Source of the DNA: Gordius sp. MW1
Taxonomy: Eukaryota; Nematomorpha; Gordioida; Gordea; Gordiidae
Length of the DNA: 64,000 nt
Assembly (NCBI GenBank): GCA_964036665.1
Contig: OZ038526.1
Span: forward strand, 35,836,001 to 35,900,000
Direction: 5' to 3'
Shown here: piece by piece, positions 12,001-24,000 of the stretch
How positions within the stretch are numbered: the stretch's first letter is position 1
Layout: every line of letters starts with the position of its first letter
Translations under genes and position numbers: made by a program
Notes under the pieces: model-generated
Databases searched by the model: none
What the model saw: only the letters and a program-made list of their open reading frames with translations
Told to the model about the DNA's origin: nothing

Positions 12001-13542
12001 CCTTAGTCGCCTTTTAAAATGAGTATTCTTTTCTTCCATGATCTGCTGTTGAAGAGTTAAAAAAAAAGCTCATAAAATGGGAATTATTAGATATTCATAC
12101 AGACTTAGGCAGAGCTAGGATTAGATTTAAAGGGGGGGGGGCAGGAAATTTGACAGGGGGCACGACTTTTTTTTATAAATTTTATCCAAAATTTATTAAC
12201 CACTTAAGGGCAGGGAGCAATTTTCCCCGCTTTGGCAAAGCTAATTTTTTGGTTATTTTGCAAAAAAAATTTAAATACCTTAGAATGCAACATATTGTTA
12301 AAAATGTTTACCCAATATTTAGTTGGTGAATTTGGATTTTCGCACAAGTGAATATGTTTTATCCTTTTAAGAACCAAATCATTTGCCCCTGGATTGTTCG
12401 TGACTTGTTGAAATATATTTTTCTGTGAAAAACTTTCAACGAGTTCGTCCCCGACGATTTCGTACTGACTCGGACATTTGCCAAACACATCTGACTAAAT
12501 ATAAATTATACAAAATTATGCAAAATTCATTTAAATTTATATAAAACAATGTATAAAATAGATTATTTAGGTAAATATTATTAATTAAATCTAGTTAATA
12601 GGTAATCTACTTCAGAGACTATTCCTTCTGTCAGGGAATTTATATTTTTTTTTAGAAGCAATGTGGAAAGCAAAGACTTTTGGAAATTCAACAGGGCTCC
12701 ATGATTAAGCGTATGCTCGTAATAGATTGAAATAATTTTTTCGCCATCATGTTTAAAATGTATGCCATTCCTATGAAATGGTTTGTGAAATTAATATGAA
12801 ATTTACACTTAAATTGTTAATAATTATTTTTCAATTTGTGAGCAAAATAAAAAATATTTTTATTGTTTGTTTTATACTTTTCTAGGTTGTCCCCAAAAGT
12901 TGTCAAACCGTCGAAAGGTGTAAAAATAAAATTTCCCTCATCAAATTTTTCGGCGCGTTGTAGAAAATTACAATTATAGAGCTAAATAATTGAGACATTT
13001 AAATTTTTAAAAAGGTAGCCTGAGTATTAAAAACTATAAAAATATCAATGCATTCTTCAATAATAATTATTAATTAAATTTCATTTTACCTTAAAACGTC
13101 CGACACAGGGTGACAAAAAATTTAGACCTGCCAAACATTCTCCTTTCACAGAAATATTCCCAGCTTTTTCTTTCGGCCAAGCAATAAAGCCTGTCGAGAT
13201 CTCAAACTCGATCGAATAATTATAACTAGATTTCGGATTGAAAAATGATCCTAAAAATACATTTGCTGATAGAAATTACGAAATCAAATATTGATCTCGG
13301 TTGAATATCTTACGCGGTTGACTGAAAATTTAAATGTCATAATATAACTTTAGATGAATTTTTAAAGACATAATTGTAAAATTTGTTGTTTTAAGGTAAT
13401 TTCAAAAATTTTTGTTAAATTGTTTGGTCGAGACGGTTTTAATTTTATTGTTAGGTGGGTAAGGAGCATATAAAATAGATTTTATTACCTTCTGTCGAGC
13501 AACCGCTGTTAGAAACTTGCTGGGCAGGCAGCGCCCATAAAT
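1..13542 (-). CDS. Large lipid transfer protein (apolipophorin/vitellogenin/apoB class), N-terminal part, partial
   Basis: Secreted lipid-carrier class protein. Exons, 5' to 3' on the minus strand: 13542-13489, 13250-13090, 12981-12878, 12770-12611, 12494-12279, 12045-11923, 11900-11770, 8714-8578, 8322-8159, 7994-7824, 6949-6629, 5478-5255, 4738-4611, 4510-4263, 4195-4012, 3879-3845, 3679-3542, 3455-3273, 1925-1692, 1066-840, 624-443 and 150-1 (continues off the edge), about 1,225 codons. All junctions keep phase except 3845/3679, where a small exon may be missing or misplaced. Family signs: an N-terminal Cys-containing beta-barrel (CSTE near the start; GNISVKGEC), the GKCPSQYEIV turn typical of the lipoprotein N-terminal domain, then helical-repeat exons, then a beta-sheet region with RSYLPSDIQMEFMLNRDG (4,510-4,263), which resembles apolipophorin. 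LWALPAQ in the first exon looks like the end of a signal peptide; the exon carrying Met was not found. Introns hold several transposable elements. It could be vitellogenin rather than apolipophorin; the C-terminal half needed to decide is outside. Confidence 0.82.
2322..3249 (-). mobile_element. Non-autonomous TGCTCAG-repeat element, copy 1 (hAT-like)
   Basis: This 928-bp insertion sits in a lipid transfer protein intron and is flanked by an exact 8-bp duplication AATTATAA (2314-2321 and 3250-3257). Both ends are packed with short direct repeats: TGCCAAGTTTTTT/TGCTCAG types on the left and ACTGAGCA/CTGAACATTTTT types on the right, so the subterminal regions are inverted relative to each other. 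The terminal bases (AGAGAACAAATTA at left, TTTAAATAACACCC at right) match those of the copy at 53,993-55,250 in opposite orientation. It contains a tRNA-like sequence at 2530-2603. No transposase remains. The 8-bp duplication suggests hAT mobilisation, but the terminal inverted repeats are weak. Confidence 0.7.
2530..2603 (-). pseudogene. tRNA-like sequence inside the TGCTCAG element
   Basis: Read on the minus strand, it has an A-box-like stretch TAGCTCAGTGGATTGA and a B-box-like GGTTCGATACC at normal spacing. The acceptor strands AGGTGTA and CGCACCT pair over five Watson-Crick pairs plus one wobble. The anticodon stem does not close, so this is not a convincing functional tRNA. It could be a tRNA-derived SINE head or a captured, decayed tRNA with pol III promoter boxes. 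Confidence 0.5.
5639..5755. mobile_element. hAT-type MITE, GTCGACC family, copy 1
   Basis: Short inverted-repeat element whose right end reads as the complement of TAGTGTTGTAAAAGCGG and whose interior has paired AGGTCGACC motifs. Flanks are CATAAAGC at left and CATAAAAGC at right, an 8-bp target duplication with one inserted A. Related copies are near 21,162, 22,988, 24,666, 28,033 and 31,805. No coding capacity. Confidence 0.65.
5816..6123. mobile_element. MITE with TA target duplication (Tc1/mariner-like)
   Basis: The terminal inverted repeats begin CCCTTTAGGG at left and end CCTTAAAGGG at right, continuing inward through a shared TTAATA(C/T)GCGATT, about 30 bp in all. TA flanks both ends. 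No ORF. It lies in an intron of the lipid transfer protein gene. Confidence 0.6.
6141..6285. mobile_element. hAT-type MITE, GGCGTAGCC family
   Basis: Termini are CAGGCGCGTAGCCAGG and CTGGCTACGCCACTG, flanked by an exact 8-bp duplication TTGCCATA (6133-6140, 6286-6293). The interior has G- and C-runs characteristic of this family, which recurs near 20.5, 29.1, 30.8, 38.0, 42.9, 50.2 and 61.6 kb. Confidence 0.75.
9070..11100 (+). repeat. Tandem satellite, about 107-130 bp unit
   Basis: About nine full units start with TTTGGCCAATGGTCATTTTT (near 9,077, 9,998, 10,106, 10,233, 10,340, 10,447, 10,574, 10,705 and 10,995), plus partial units near 9,345 and 10,885. Each continues with CAGCAGCCAGCGGACGG, then an A-rich stretch ending in AAAAAAAACGAAAAA. 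Two unit subtypes alternate, one with GTAACAGGAACAATCATAAT and one with AGTGGATATAAATTCA. Open frames here are artefacts of the repeat. Confidence 0.85.
9201..9270 (-). pseudogene. tRNA-Thr(TGT)-like pseudo-tRNA
   Basis: On the minus strand: a D-arm-like GGTATAGTGGTTATAGC, an anticodon region CTTGTAAA between CCGG and CTGG half-stems, and a T-arm-like GAGTTCAAGTC. It resembles tRNA-Thr(TGT), but the 3' end (GGGAGGGGA) does not pair with the 5' acceptor GCCAGCA and the anticodon stem is one base short. Probably a pseudogene or a SINE head inside the satellite block. Confidence 0.5.
10820..11350 (+). repeat. Second tandem repeat, about 60 bp unit (TTGCATAGCAA)
   Basis: About five units of ACTAGTTAAATTGCATAGCA followed by AAAGTAAACAACTTTTAT and a TATTATATAA tail. 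Each contains the near-palindrome TTGCATAGCAA. The first is embedded in the end of the preceding satellite; the others run at 11,118-11,350. Confidence 0.75.
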
Positions 13543-14800
13543 CTAAATAAAAATCATGCCTTATTAATCTTAAAGGTCTCAAGCTATCAGGTTTAAATTA
13601 ATTTAATTCTTACTACGTTGTTGCTTTACAATTTATTTAGTGTGAATAGGGTCATGGCTTTTATGATTATTTAGTTCAGTAAGTAAAAATTGACTTAGAA
13701 ATTATTTTTAAAAACTATTTTTATAGCTTTATTTAATAAAAAATATCTTTAAAAAAAAATTTAACATACTTGCAAACTTTTTAGTTTTTTAAATTCATTG
13801 AATATGATTAATAAGCGCTTTATGCAGTTCATTTTCTAATCGTTTTCTTATTACAATCAATTATATTGAGGCTGATATTCAAAAATTATATTAAAACTTT
13901 TCTAAAAAATATGCTTATCTTAACATATTATACTTAATTTAATTCATAATGTCAATAATACTAATAGATAATCAGATAAAAACATCTAAGTACATCTACA
14001 TATTTTTAAAGGAACTTTTATATTAAAAATTAAAAATTGTCTATTAAAACTATGACTTACATTTCAGGAATATTAATATAAAAATCTTTGAACGCATCTT
14101 AAGCTAGTTAATTTTTGGTCGAGTAGTTAAATGAAATGAAGAAATATATGCAAACTAAAAAACCATTATTTAATGTTAAATGTGGCGATGAATTCGAAAT
14201 AGTAGCCTTATATGTTCTAAAAAAGGCAACACAGCCAAAGCTGTGGCTATAGGATTACTATCTTTATCGCGACTATTAAATTGGCAATTAAGATCTTAAA
14301 ATTCTAACACCGAGTTTCAAGGCCTTATAAACATGACATTTTGACAGAGGTGTTGGTAAAACACTTAATTTATTAGGGAGTAAATAATTATATATCAAAA
14401 AGTAAATCTGCAGTCTTGAATCGGGACTGTTCTTATGTAATCTGCATTTAAGCTTCATCTAAGTTATTTGCTTTTTCAATCATGTTGGCTAAAATAATTT
14501 AAAAAACATATGCATTTAAAAATTGAGTTGGTAAACAATATGACTACTCTCTTTTATCTTAATTGATATACGCTTTTTGGCAAATGTTGAAAAAACAACC
14601 CCTATGATTCAATTAAAGATATATCAGTAATTTAAATAAAACATAAATTACACGATCTACAAGAAAAATCAGCCGGTAAACTGTTTGCGATCCTGGTAGA
14701 GTTTTTAACGGTGAATACAATATGTTTTTAGTTTTATCCTTATACGCAAGTTTTTTAAATATTCGCTGTCAAGGTTGCCAAAAACAGAGATTTTAGCGTG
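13543..14800. other. AT-rich stretch, no gene recognised
   Basis: Upstream of the last lipid transfer protein exon I can place. The missing signal-peptide exon and promoter are probably here or beyond the next transposon. I see no RNA gene, repeat array or coding exon I would defend. Confidence 0.4.
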
Positions 14801-14808
14801 TTTCAAAC

Positions 14809-16206
14809 TAGAGACCTGCAACGGGGTCAGTCGGCCCGCCCGTAATTAAAATTTCAAAGCCCGGGCCGGCCCCTTAATATATTAAATTATAAGCCCGGGC
14901 CCGGCCCGCTAATTTTATACAAAGCTCGAGCCCGGCCCGGGCCCGTAAATTTTTTTTATTTTAATATTTATGTTTTTTTGATTTTTTTATCGATATGGTA
15001 AACAATATGTATGTGTCAAAATATTAATAAAAATATTGTAAAAATAATAAATTAAAATTCCCGATCAGAGGAGATTTCTATCTTTTAAGAGGCGTTTACT
15101 TAGGGATATATAAAACTATATAAGCCTAATAAAATTTGTTTTATTATATTGATGTAATAAGGATTTAAATACGATTCCGGTTTGGGTTTTTGTAAAGAAT
15201 GCCCGATTTACGACGAATGTTAACTGTGAATTAATAAAACAAATATAATTTAAGCCGCAATTATGGTGGGTAATTGAGATTTATTCTTAACCACTGTAAA
15301 CGTGAACTCAATCTAATTTGGCCTTATATAGGCCTATCTCGATTACTGCGTGACTAGAAAATTAACTAGGGCATACTGATGAGCTCCAATAAAAGCGAAA
15401 ACGTTATATGTCTGTTTCTATTTTCGAGTCTCATTTTAAAAGAAATAGGTAGAGTTTGGTCAAACTAGTCTCTAATTTAAATTGTGTCCTAGATGGCATG
15501 TTAATTGAGTTCATTATTTGATTCACGGTTACCACCCGTCTTAAATCGGGCCTTCTTTACATAAGCCTAATAAACTTTTATAACTCTTATTTAAGGTTGT
15601 AATGTTTTTAATTAAGTAGTTGGCTTCTTTTCTGTTCCACCATTTTAAATATTTTACGCTATCGATATAAAATGAAAGCTGTCATAACTTTGAAAAAAGA
15701 TCAATTCTTAAATTTGTTTTTAAATTTGTAAATGAGCATATACAATATATATATAATTTTACATAGTATTTAATTAATTCACTCAATATTGCTAGAGGGT
15801 ATAAATGGTGAGGTAAGAATGGGACCTTACATAAACTGCCCCGTTTAAATTGGCTACGCCCATGGGATCGCGGATATTAATTATCTTTAACATCTATAAT
15901 GCGGGTTGAGATAATGATGAATAAAGGAACTAAGATGGAAATAAAATTTAACTTTCCTGGTCAATTTAATATACATAAAATAATTACAAATTAGAACATT
16001 CTAAAAACACCTTCTTTTATGCTAAATCTAATTGTGTCACGGGCTTTTAAAGAGCCTTAAGTATATCTAGGCCCGGCCCGAGCCCGTAAAGTTATATTAC
16101 GGCCCGTCCAGGCCCGGCCCGTTGTTTTATTTTTAAGCAGAAGCCCGTCTAAGCCCGGCTTGCGGGCAGGTAGGCCCGTCCGCGGGCCGGGCCGTGCAGG
16201 TCTCTA
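14809..16206. mobile_element. Non-autonomous hAT element (1.4 kb)
   Basis: Termini are TAGAGACCTGCAACGG and CCGTGCAGGTCTCTA, with GC-rich GGCCCG subterminal repeats at both ends, flanked by an exact 8-bp duplication TTTCAAAC (14,801-14,808 and 16,207-16,214). No transposase frame. Related ends (TAGAGCCCTGCACGGG) occur at 22.3, 38.9, 43.8 and 51.5 kb. Confidence 0.85.
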
Positions 16207-16214
16207 TTTCAAAC

Positions 16215-16860
16215 GTCAAAACTTGCAAAATAATAGGTAAAGATTTTATTTAATAGATTTAATTCGCAGATAAAAGTGTTAGAAATGTATTCCCAAGTTT
16301 AATCGTGTCACATTAACTTTTTAAATTATAAACGAAATTAACTTATCCCTATCTTTTTACATTGACAAATTACTCCAGACTTAAGGCTCCCCTCCCTTCT
16401 CTTTAACACTAGGAATTAAGTGCGTGTTGTTGTTTATCTACTCTATATCGTATTATTAAAAGCCTTTAAAAATAAATAAAAAAGTGGTTTATAAAATATT
16501 AAAAAGGTTATTAATTGTATATTTTTATTAGCCAACAACTCTATATTCATAAAATTAAAATTAGGAATATAGGGCCTTTATAAAGTAATTTTATAATTGT
16601 AAATAGTTTTCTAATTTGATGTAAACAAAATGATTTATGCCTTATAAAAATAAATAATTAACTAATTTACCTGTAGATTTTTAATAAAAACAGAATGCAA
16701 TTTAATAAAATTTAACTCAAAATATTTGCACTATTAGATCTGACATTGTTCTCAGGCATGTTTTCAACTTATGTCTTTTAGGCTCAATTTTTGCATTTAA
16801 ATAATTTTAGAGGGTTGTATTTAAACAGAGCTCACTTTACTAGATTACATAGAGATGTCC
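16215..16860. other. AT-rich intergenic stretch, nothing recognised
   Basis: Lies between the hAT element and the promoter-proximal MITE of MAN1. I see no exon, RNA gene or repeat here that I can support. Confidence 0.4.
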
Positions 16861-17121
16861 GGTGGCCCGTCAACTTGCCGAAAACCTACTGCCGAATTGA
16901 ATGTCCCAATGTTAAAAAATGTTCCCCAATTAGAAAATGTCCCCCAACAAAAAACATATTAATTATTCAACTTAAGATTAAAGTTATTCTTATAGTATTT
17001 TTTATTATAAAATGGATAATTATTATAAAAGGTACGCAATTTAGAGCCTTCTTTATGGTAATCAATAGATGTTCGTTAATGTCCCAGGTTGAAATGGTTT
17101 TCGGCGAGTTGATAGGGCACT
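16861..17121. mobile_element. MITE immediately upstream of MAN1
   Basis: The inverted ends GGCCCGTCAACTTGCCGAAAAC and GTTTTCGGCGAGTTGATAGGGC (about 22 bp) enclose an AT-rich core. Flanks are GAGATGTCC (16,852-16,860) and GAGATGGCC (17,122-17,130), a 9-bp duplication with one mismatch, consistent with a MULE-type MITE. It ends 55 bp before the MAN1 start codon, so it probably forms part of the promoter or 5' UTR. A relative lies at 56,417-56,673. Confidence 0.7.
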
Positions 17122-17176
17122 GAGATGGCCTTTTTTACACCATATGTAGTTAATTGACGTAGTTTTATTATTTCAA

Positions 17177-20100
17177 ATGCCTTCTACCTTGATTTCTAAT
17201 TTAGAACTAACGGACGATCAATTGCGACAAAAATTAAAAGCGCATGGAATCAATGCTGGACCTATAACTCACACCACTCGAAATGTGTATTTGAAAAAAT
17301 TGGACAAAGTTATGAAAGAAGGTGGGGATTTGCACAAAAATGCTTATGATAAATTACCTATAATAAAGACATCCACTCCAATTTCTAGTATAAAGTCACC
17401 AGAGCTGTCGAAAACCGAAACGCCTGATGTCAGCACAAACACCAAAATAAATTATATACCTCCAACACCCTCTCCCCCTAATTCCTTCTTAAAATTACCA
17501 AAATCTTCTGGATTTTTATTTCACTCAACTCTAAATGATGATAATTCATTAAAAAACAAAAAGGAAGCTAGATTTTCTTTAATAAATAGTAATAAACGAT
17601 TAGTTGAAGACCCTCAAAATATAAGTGACAAACATAATGAATCTCAAGATAAAGTGGTTAAAGCACCACTTGATTCTGACCATTTACATCGATTTGCAGC
17701 ATCAAGACTAAGAGATGCGCAAGCACAAAAGAATTCTTTGGAATCAATTAAAGATCAAAATATAATTAATGAACAGTCTATTCAACCCAAAACAAGTCTA
17801 TCACAAAATAAAATTATAGAAAATAGATTATATGACAATTCTCATAAACTGAACTCATATTTTGGAAAAGGAACTGAAAATGCACCTTCTGATTATATAG
17901 GTATTGGTAAAAATGAAAACTGCATTAATAGACAATCATACAATACGCCATATAAGTCATCTAGTAATTTTCATAATATGTCTTCACTTGAGAGAATTAA
18001 AAGGAATTTGACATATCAACCCCCTTATGGCATGAGATATAATTACACCAACTACTATTCCTTTTTATTTAAACTGTGGAGTTTTATAAAATTTAATTGG
18101 AAAAGAATTATAAACTTTCTCATTTTATTTGCCATCATTGCTGCCATATTTTATGTCATTAAATCAATGGCTAAATTATATTCCCAAGATAAAGATCATA
18201 GTTCAATGAAATTGAAAGAAAGTAAATACATTTCAGTTATAATAATATGTTAAATAGACAACATTGAATGCAATGAACAAAACTCCAAATCAGTGGTATA
18301 TGTATAACTATCAATTAATTTAGCACTATTTTAGGCATGTCTTCAAAAAAATAAATCTTTATTATCTCTCCAAATAGCCAAAAATCTACATAAAATATTG
18401 GCCCAACGTGCTGGTAAAGTCTTATCATTTTTATTTGCTAAAACTATTTCTACTAGGCAAATATGAATGTAACTATTTTTCAACCAGATCTCGGAATTTT
18501 ACACTTGATGAGATTATGATTTATTTGCAAGCAAAATATGTAATCCACTATTATTTTTGGCTTATATATCTATTATAGCCATCTATTCCAAGGTATCAGC
18601 TGCAAGAAACTTTATATTCAACCATTGAAATGATTATGAAGCATCCACACTGGGGAATTAAGTATTTAATTAATTCATATTGTTCCAAGTTTGTCATGTT
18701 GCAAAATAGTTATGTGCATAAAATTTTCATTTTGTTATGTAAGTTATTCAGATGTTCACGGTAAAACCGAAGATGTAATACCCAGTGATGTACATTGGTT
18801 AGCTGCACAAAAACCTGCAATTCCACTTTGGTGCAAGTGTGGTCGGGCTATCTCTTATTTGATATCACAATTTTTCACTTTCCTTATAGGTAATGTTTTT
18901 GAAATGAATGCTGTTTTTAAATAATTTATAAATTATTAGAATCATAATTGTTACTTTATATATATGTGTTTAATAAATTGTAATAAATAGCTTGCTTAAT
19001 GATGTTTTTTAAATCTTAATTAAATATAATGAAACGTAGCAAATTTTGTAATTATGTATTTGATCTTAAAACAGCTTGTTACATAGTTGAAATAATAAAT
19101 TAACATTCTTATGACCATTAAACTCATTATGAGACTGCTTATTAAGATATTTATAAATAGATTTATAATACTACAAGGTTTATAAAAGTTTTGAGTTTGG
19201 GCCTTCTATGCCAAACTTGTCTGCTAATTTCCAGCCCAATTTGCCTTGTTTTTGTTTTGATTTTCTCATTATTAGTTTTGAATTGCAAATGTTTCAGTAT
19301 TTGTAGTTCTTTTAAAAAACTAAGCACTTATTTTAACTGGCTAAGTATAACCATGCCGAGGGCAGTGTCATTTTATATTAGACATGTTTTGATAAGAAGT
19401 CAATGTAGAAATATTGTTAGTTCTTACACTGCCAATTTGGCAAAATTTAATGTCAATTCTCTATTGTAAGGTCTCCTTTTGGTCGGTGGAATTACTTATG
19501 CCTCATATGCATACCTTAGACATTTGCATGCAGAAAAGAATCAAGTCTATCAAATGATCGAAAAAGCTACAGGTATATTTCTATACTTACATTTTTGCCA
19601 TGTTTTTCAATTTTATCTCTTTTAAGATAATGAGTTTTTTTATTTTCCAATAATGCATGGGTAATCAAACAAAGTTTCAGAAGTAGTTCTTATTATAGTT
19701 ATTATTTTAGGATTTTTGAAAAAAATAATAATTGATTATTAACTGATACTAAGTTATACCAGTGCATTAGACGGTCTTTTAATATGCTATTAGTATCTAT
19801 CAAAACCAAATTTATGTAGTGGCAAAGAGAACTTTCATTTTTAATCAACACTTAATTGCATTAGTTGTCAAGTAATATGTATATGTTTTCTTGCAAGGCT
19901 ATGTTATATATATGTTTATATATAGTTTAGATTAGATGTCTGTAAACGGCCAAATTTTAGCTCCAAACCCATTATTGCAAAAACACCGTAATCAACATTG
20001 ATTTAATTTTGAAACATTTTATTGTATAACTGAGTAGTCAATAATATCTCGGCCCTATCTTGCCCAGGCCCGGCCTGGAAAAAATTATACGTAGTGTCTT

Positions 20101-20992
20101 CTTTATTTTTGTATTACGCTTATGTATGTAACTTTGTTTCGTGAATATAAACTTTTTAAGCATTAAAAAAAATCCTAAATGGTTATGGTAGATATATTGA
20201 GAGGGGCTAGCGAAAGTGCCAATCGTAATTCACCCGGCAGCCAGCCTTACGTGGCCATACACCACTTACGCGACAGGCTAATACCGCCACACCAAAGGTA
20301 TGGATGACTCTATTTCTATTTTATGTGCGAGCATTATTTTTTATATTGAGCTCGATTTTGAGTTGGACCACCATGAATCTATTGGATTTAGACTTAAAAT
20401 TGTTCCTGGGTAGCTTTTACGCAAATAATGTTTGATGCCAATTACAGTGGTCTTTTGATTATTGTTTTACAAGGATGGATAACAGTTTTTATCATGGGCG
20501 TAGCCAAGGGACGGGGGCAGGGAGGGGGTGGCTGTCCCCCTCTAAATCCAAAAAATTGTTGAGATTTATTAAAATTATGGCTAAAATTTGAAAAATGTTC
20601 ATTTTATCTCTCCCTAAATCATTATTGCTTCCCTCTAATTCCAATGTTGGCACGCCCATGGTTTTTATATTTAGCTAATTTTTTCAGTTTTAAGGGTAAC
20701 TAGATGAACCGGCAAACGTTGTTTTGCCCTTTACCCGGGTGTATTAAATTATGTTGGAATTTTAGGGCATATATGATGATAAAGCGGTTATTGAAGTAAA
20801 AATAAAGTTTGATGTCTATATGTTCGACTTCTATTGTTCTATTTCCGTAAACAGTGCAACGCGTACGAATACTCGAAAACTACTGGACCGATTTGGCTCG
20901 AACAAATCTTAAAACATGCGCCGGAGTGTCAGGAATAAACTGTGAAATTTTTAGCCAAATCGGTCTAGTAGTTTTCCAAAATTGGTGGCGGC

Positions 20993-21026
<34 letters not shown>

Positions 21027-24000
21027 AGTTTCATTTTTATAAGATTTAGTGCGAAATTGGGTTTTGGTTAAAATTTGCTTTTCGCGAACGGTGTTATATT
21101 AGTATTCCTCTACGATGAGAATTTGTTGTGTAACAACAAGTTAAGACACGGCGTATGGTAGTATAAAAATGGTCGTCGGTTTTTTTGGTCGAGCTTTGGT
21201 TCAACACAGACTAACGGTAGATTCGGGTCTATTTTCAAATTTCGATTAGGCTTAGAGCTCGACTAAACATAAACAGACCAAAAAATTCTCTGGTTTGTTT
21301 ATGTTTAGCAGACTAAAAAATTAAAGGTCGACCAAACAAAATCCACCCCCCGTTTTTACAACACGGCTGTACGGTAATCCCATAACGAAGGCTAGGCTAT
21401 ATTACGTATAGCTATCGATTAAAAACCGATTTTGTAGCTAATGACGTTTCAGTGTCGCCTAGATTGATGTTGCATTTTGTGTGTTTTTCTTTCCAAATAA
21501 GCTTTTAGGAGAAAAGTTTTCTTGACTTTAAAAACACGTTAAACACGTTAAACGGCGGAATTATTACTACAATTTTTATTAGTTATAATTGCTGAGCATG
21601 GTTGTTTGGGCGTTACGATAAATTTTAGGTCCCCTCGTTGGTTAGTTGGGGACCATGCAAACCCCTTTAAAATGTGGGCAAGAAGTTATTTATTTATGAA
21701 ACCTTAGGTAGAGACCTGCATGGGTGACCCGACATCGGGTTTCGGGTGGACAAATTTAAAATACTTTCGGGTCGGGTTCGGGTTAAAAAAAGTGACTTTG
21801 CCGTTCTTCGAGATAAGGTATTATGCTTACAAAAAAGCAAAATGTTCATCACATGAAACACTCAAATTATAGCCATTAAACACGTTTAAGTCACTATTTA
21901 TTTTCTGACCTGACCTATCGCAATTTAAAATCATTTTTTGCATTGCATACGTTATAATTGAGCAGGAAACAAATGCAACGCGCGTGGGAAAAGGTTGTAG
22001 ATTACCTAAGCAACCACGACTCTAGGATCAGGATGGAATCGCAAATGATACACGGGGAACCTTTCGATGTTTGGAGATGGCTACCCAGCCCCAACGAACC
22101 CGGCCAAGAAGTTATATCACTAAAATAAAATAGCAATTTGTTAAACCTGATTATAATATTGTCAGTGTGTTTTTTTAACTATATGCGATTAATTTTTTTG
22201 AAGAAATTGGCAGCAGACGTTGCCCAATTTTCCAAATATTTTCTCTTAACTTTTGGCCTAAGCCAAATATTGGCATCCTAATCGCCAAATATAATTTCAA
22301 ATCCCTGGCTCATAGCTAGAGCCTTGCACGGGCCGTCCGAAGCCCGCCCCGAGCCCGGCCCAAAAATTATAATTTAATCTGGCCTTGGGCTCGGGTCGGG
22401 CCTGATGGGTCAACCCGGCCTGAGTCCTTGACCCATCAGGCCCAAGCCAGGCCTAAGAGAAAATCTAGATAAAAGATTTTTTAAACTTTTTACTAATTTT
22501 GTTGTGTAGGCTATTTAGAGGAGACATAATATTTTTATGTTAAATTAAAGGTGCGGGTGGGTATTCTGACTGAATAAAACTTTTTAAAAATTAACATTTG
22601 AAAAAGTCGGGCCGGGCTAGGGTCGGGCCAGATTAAAAAAAATTCGGGCTCGGGCCGAAGAAATATCATTTTGCGGGCTCTACCCATAGCTGACTCCCTC
22701 TCAAGGATCATACCTTGGATGACTTCGATCGCTTTTATATTTTTTGCTTGTTTCTTAAATGTTTATAACTTCTTATAACTGCTTGTACTTTAAAAAATAA
22801 TTTAGTTTTTTTGAATTTCGGTAACATTGTATTTCTTGTTGAAACTATTTACGATGTTTATAACTTGTAATAACTGAATGTACTCTAAAAAATAAATATT
22901 TTTTTTTAAAACAATTTTGGAACATTGTATTTTTTCTTGTTGAAACTACCTTTCGAATTTCCTCATTTGCATGTCACCTCTTAGGATGAATGTTGTAAAA
23001 AGGGCTGGGTTTTGTTTGGTTGGCCTTTGGTTTTAGTCGACTAAACGTAAACAGACCAAAAATTTTTTGGTCTTTTTTTCTTAGGCGACCACTAGGCTTA
23101 GTCGTGAAAACCCGAGCAGAGTCGACCGGTCTTATTTAAACGAAAGGTCGACTGAGCAAAACCCAGTCGTTCTTACAACACTACTTAAGATATAAAAAAA
23201 TAATAATTTTTTGGGGGAATTATGTGTTCTTTCTACATACGGTGCTGTTGTGTAAACCGCCGTACTCTTTAATGTTTAGGTGGCAAATGCCATTGGATCC
23301 CACAAAACAGGGGGTGCTCCTAAATCATGGCAGGGGCCGGCATTTGATAACACGGCCCAATACGGAGCCCAGGGACTGACGGAATGTCTCAAAATCAGGA
23401 ATATGTTTGACAAGGGCATGTACGTTTTAAATATTTTTTTTCTCTTTGCACACGCACTTTTGCTTGATTTTACATGGGATGGAATGACTTTAAAATTTGT
23501 GGGAAAATGATGGTATATGCTCTTTTTTATCTGATCTTGATTTAGCTCGTATATTTGAATGCAGCCAAACTTGTCATAATTTTGCTTAGTTTTTTTGTTG
23601 GGGTAAGAATTTTAAGTGTAGAGGTGTAATTCAATATTTTTCTGACATCAAATATTATTAACTATTTACAAATGTTTTAAATTTATAATTAGGTGTTATT
23701 TATGATATTTTTAGTTAAATCATGATTAAAAATAGATAAATATACCTACAAAAGTCTATAAGTGTCTTGCGAAATATTATAATTTGAATTAAATAATACT
23801 TAAAATAACCATTTTAAAGAATATTTCTTTATAATTCGGCGCACCCATAGTTATTATTATAAAGATGATTGTTGACGATTTTAACGCAGGGAGACGGGTT
23901 ACGACTGGCCCGATCAGGTTAAGAATGTCATCTTGGAAAAGTGTGGACCTAGCGCTCAAATCGTTCACATGGTGATTGATCAAGGCTCCCCCGAGGTTAG

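Noticed and set aside
19191..19469. 92-codon frame in MAN1 intron 5
   Set aside because: MAN1 exons on both sides join in phase without it; no recognisable domain.
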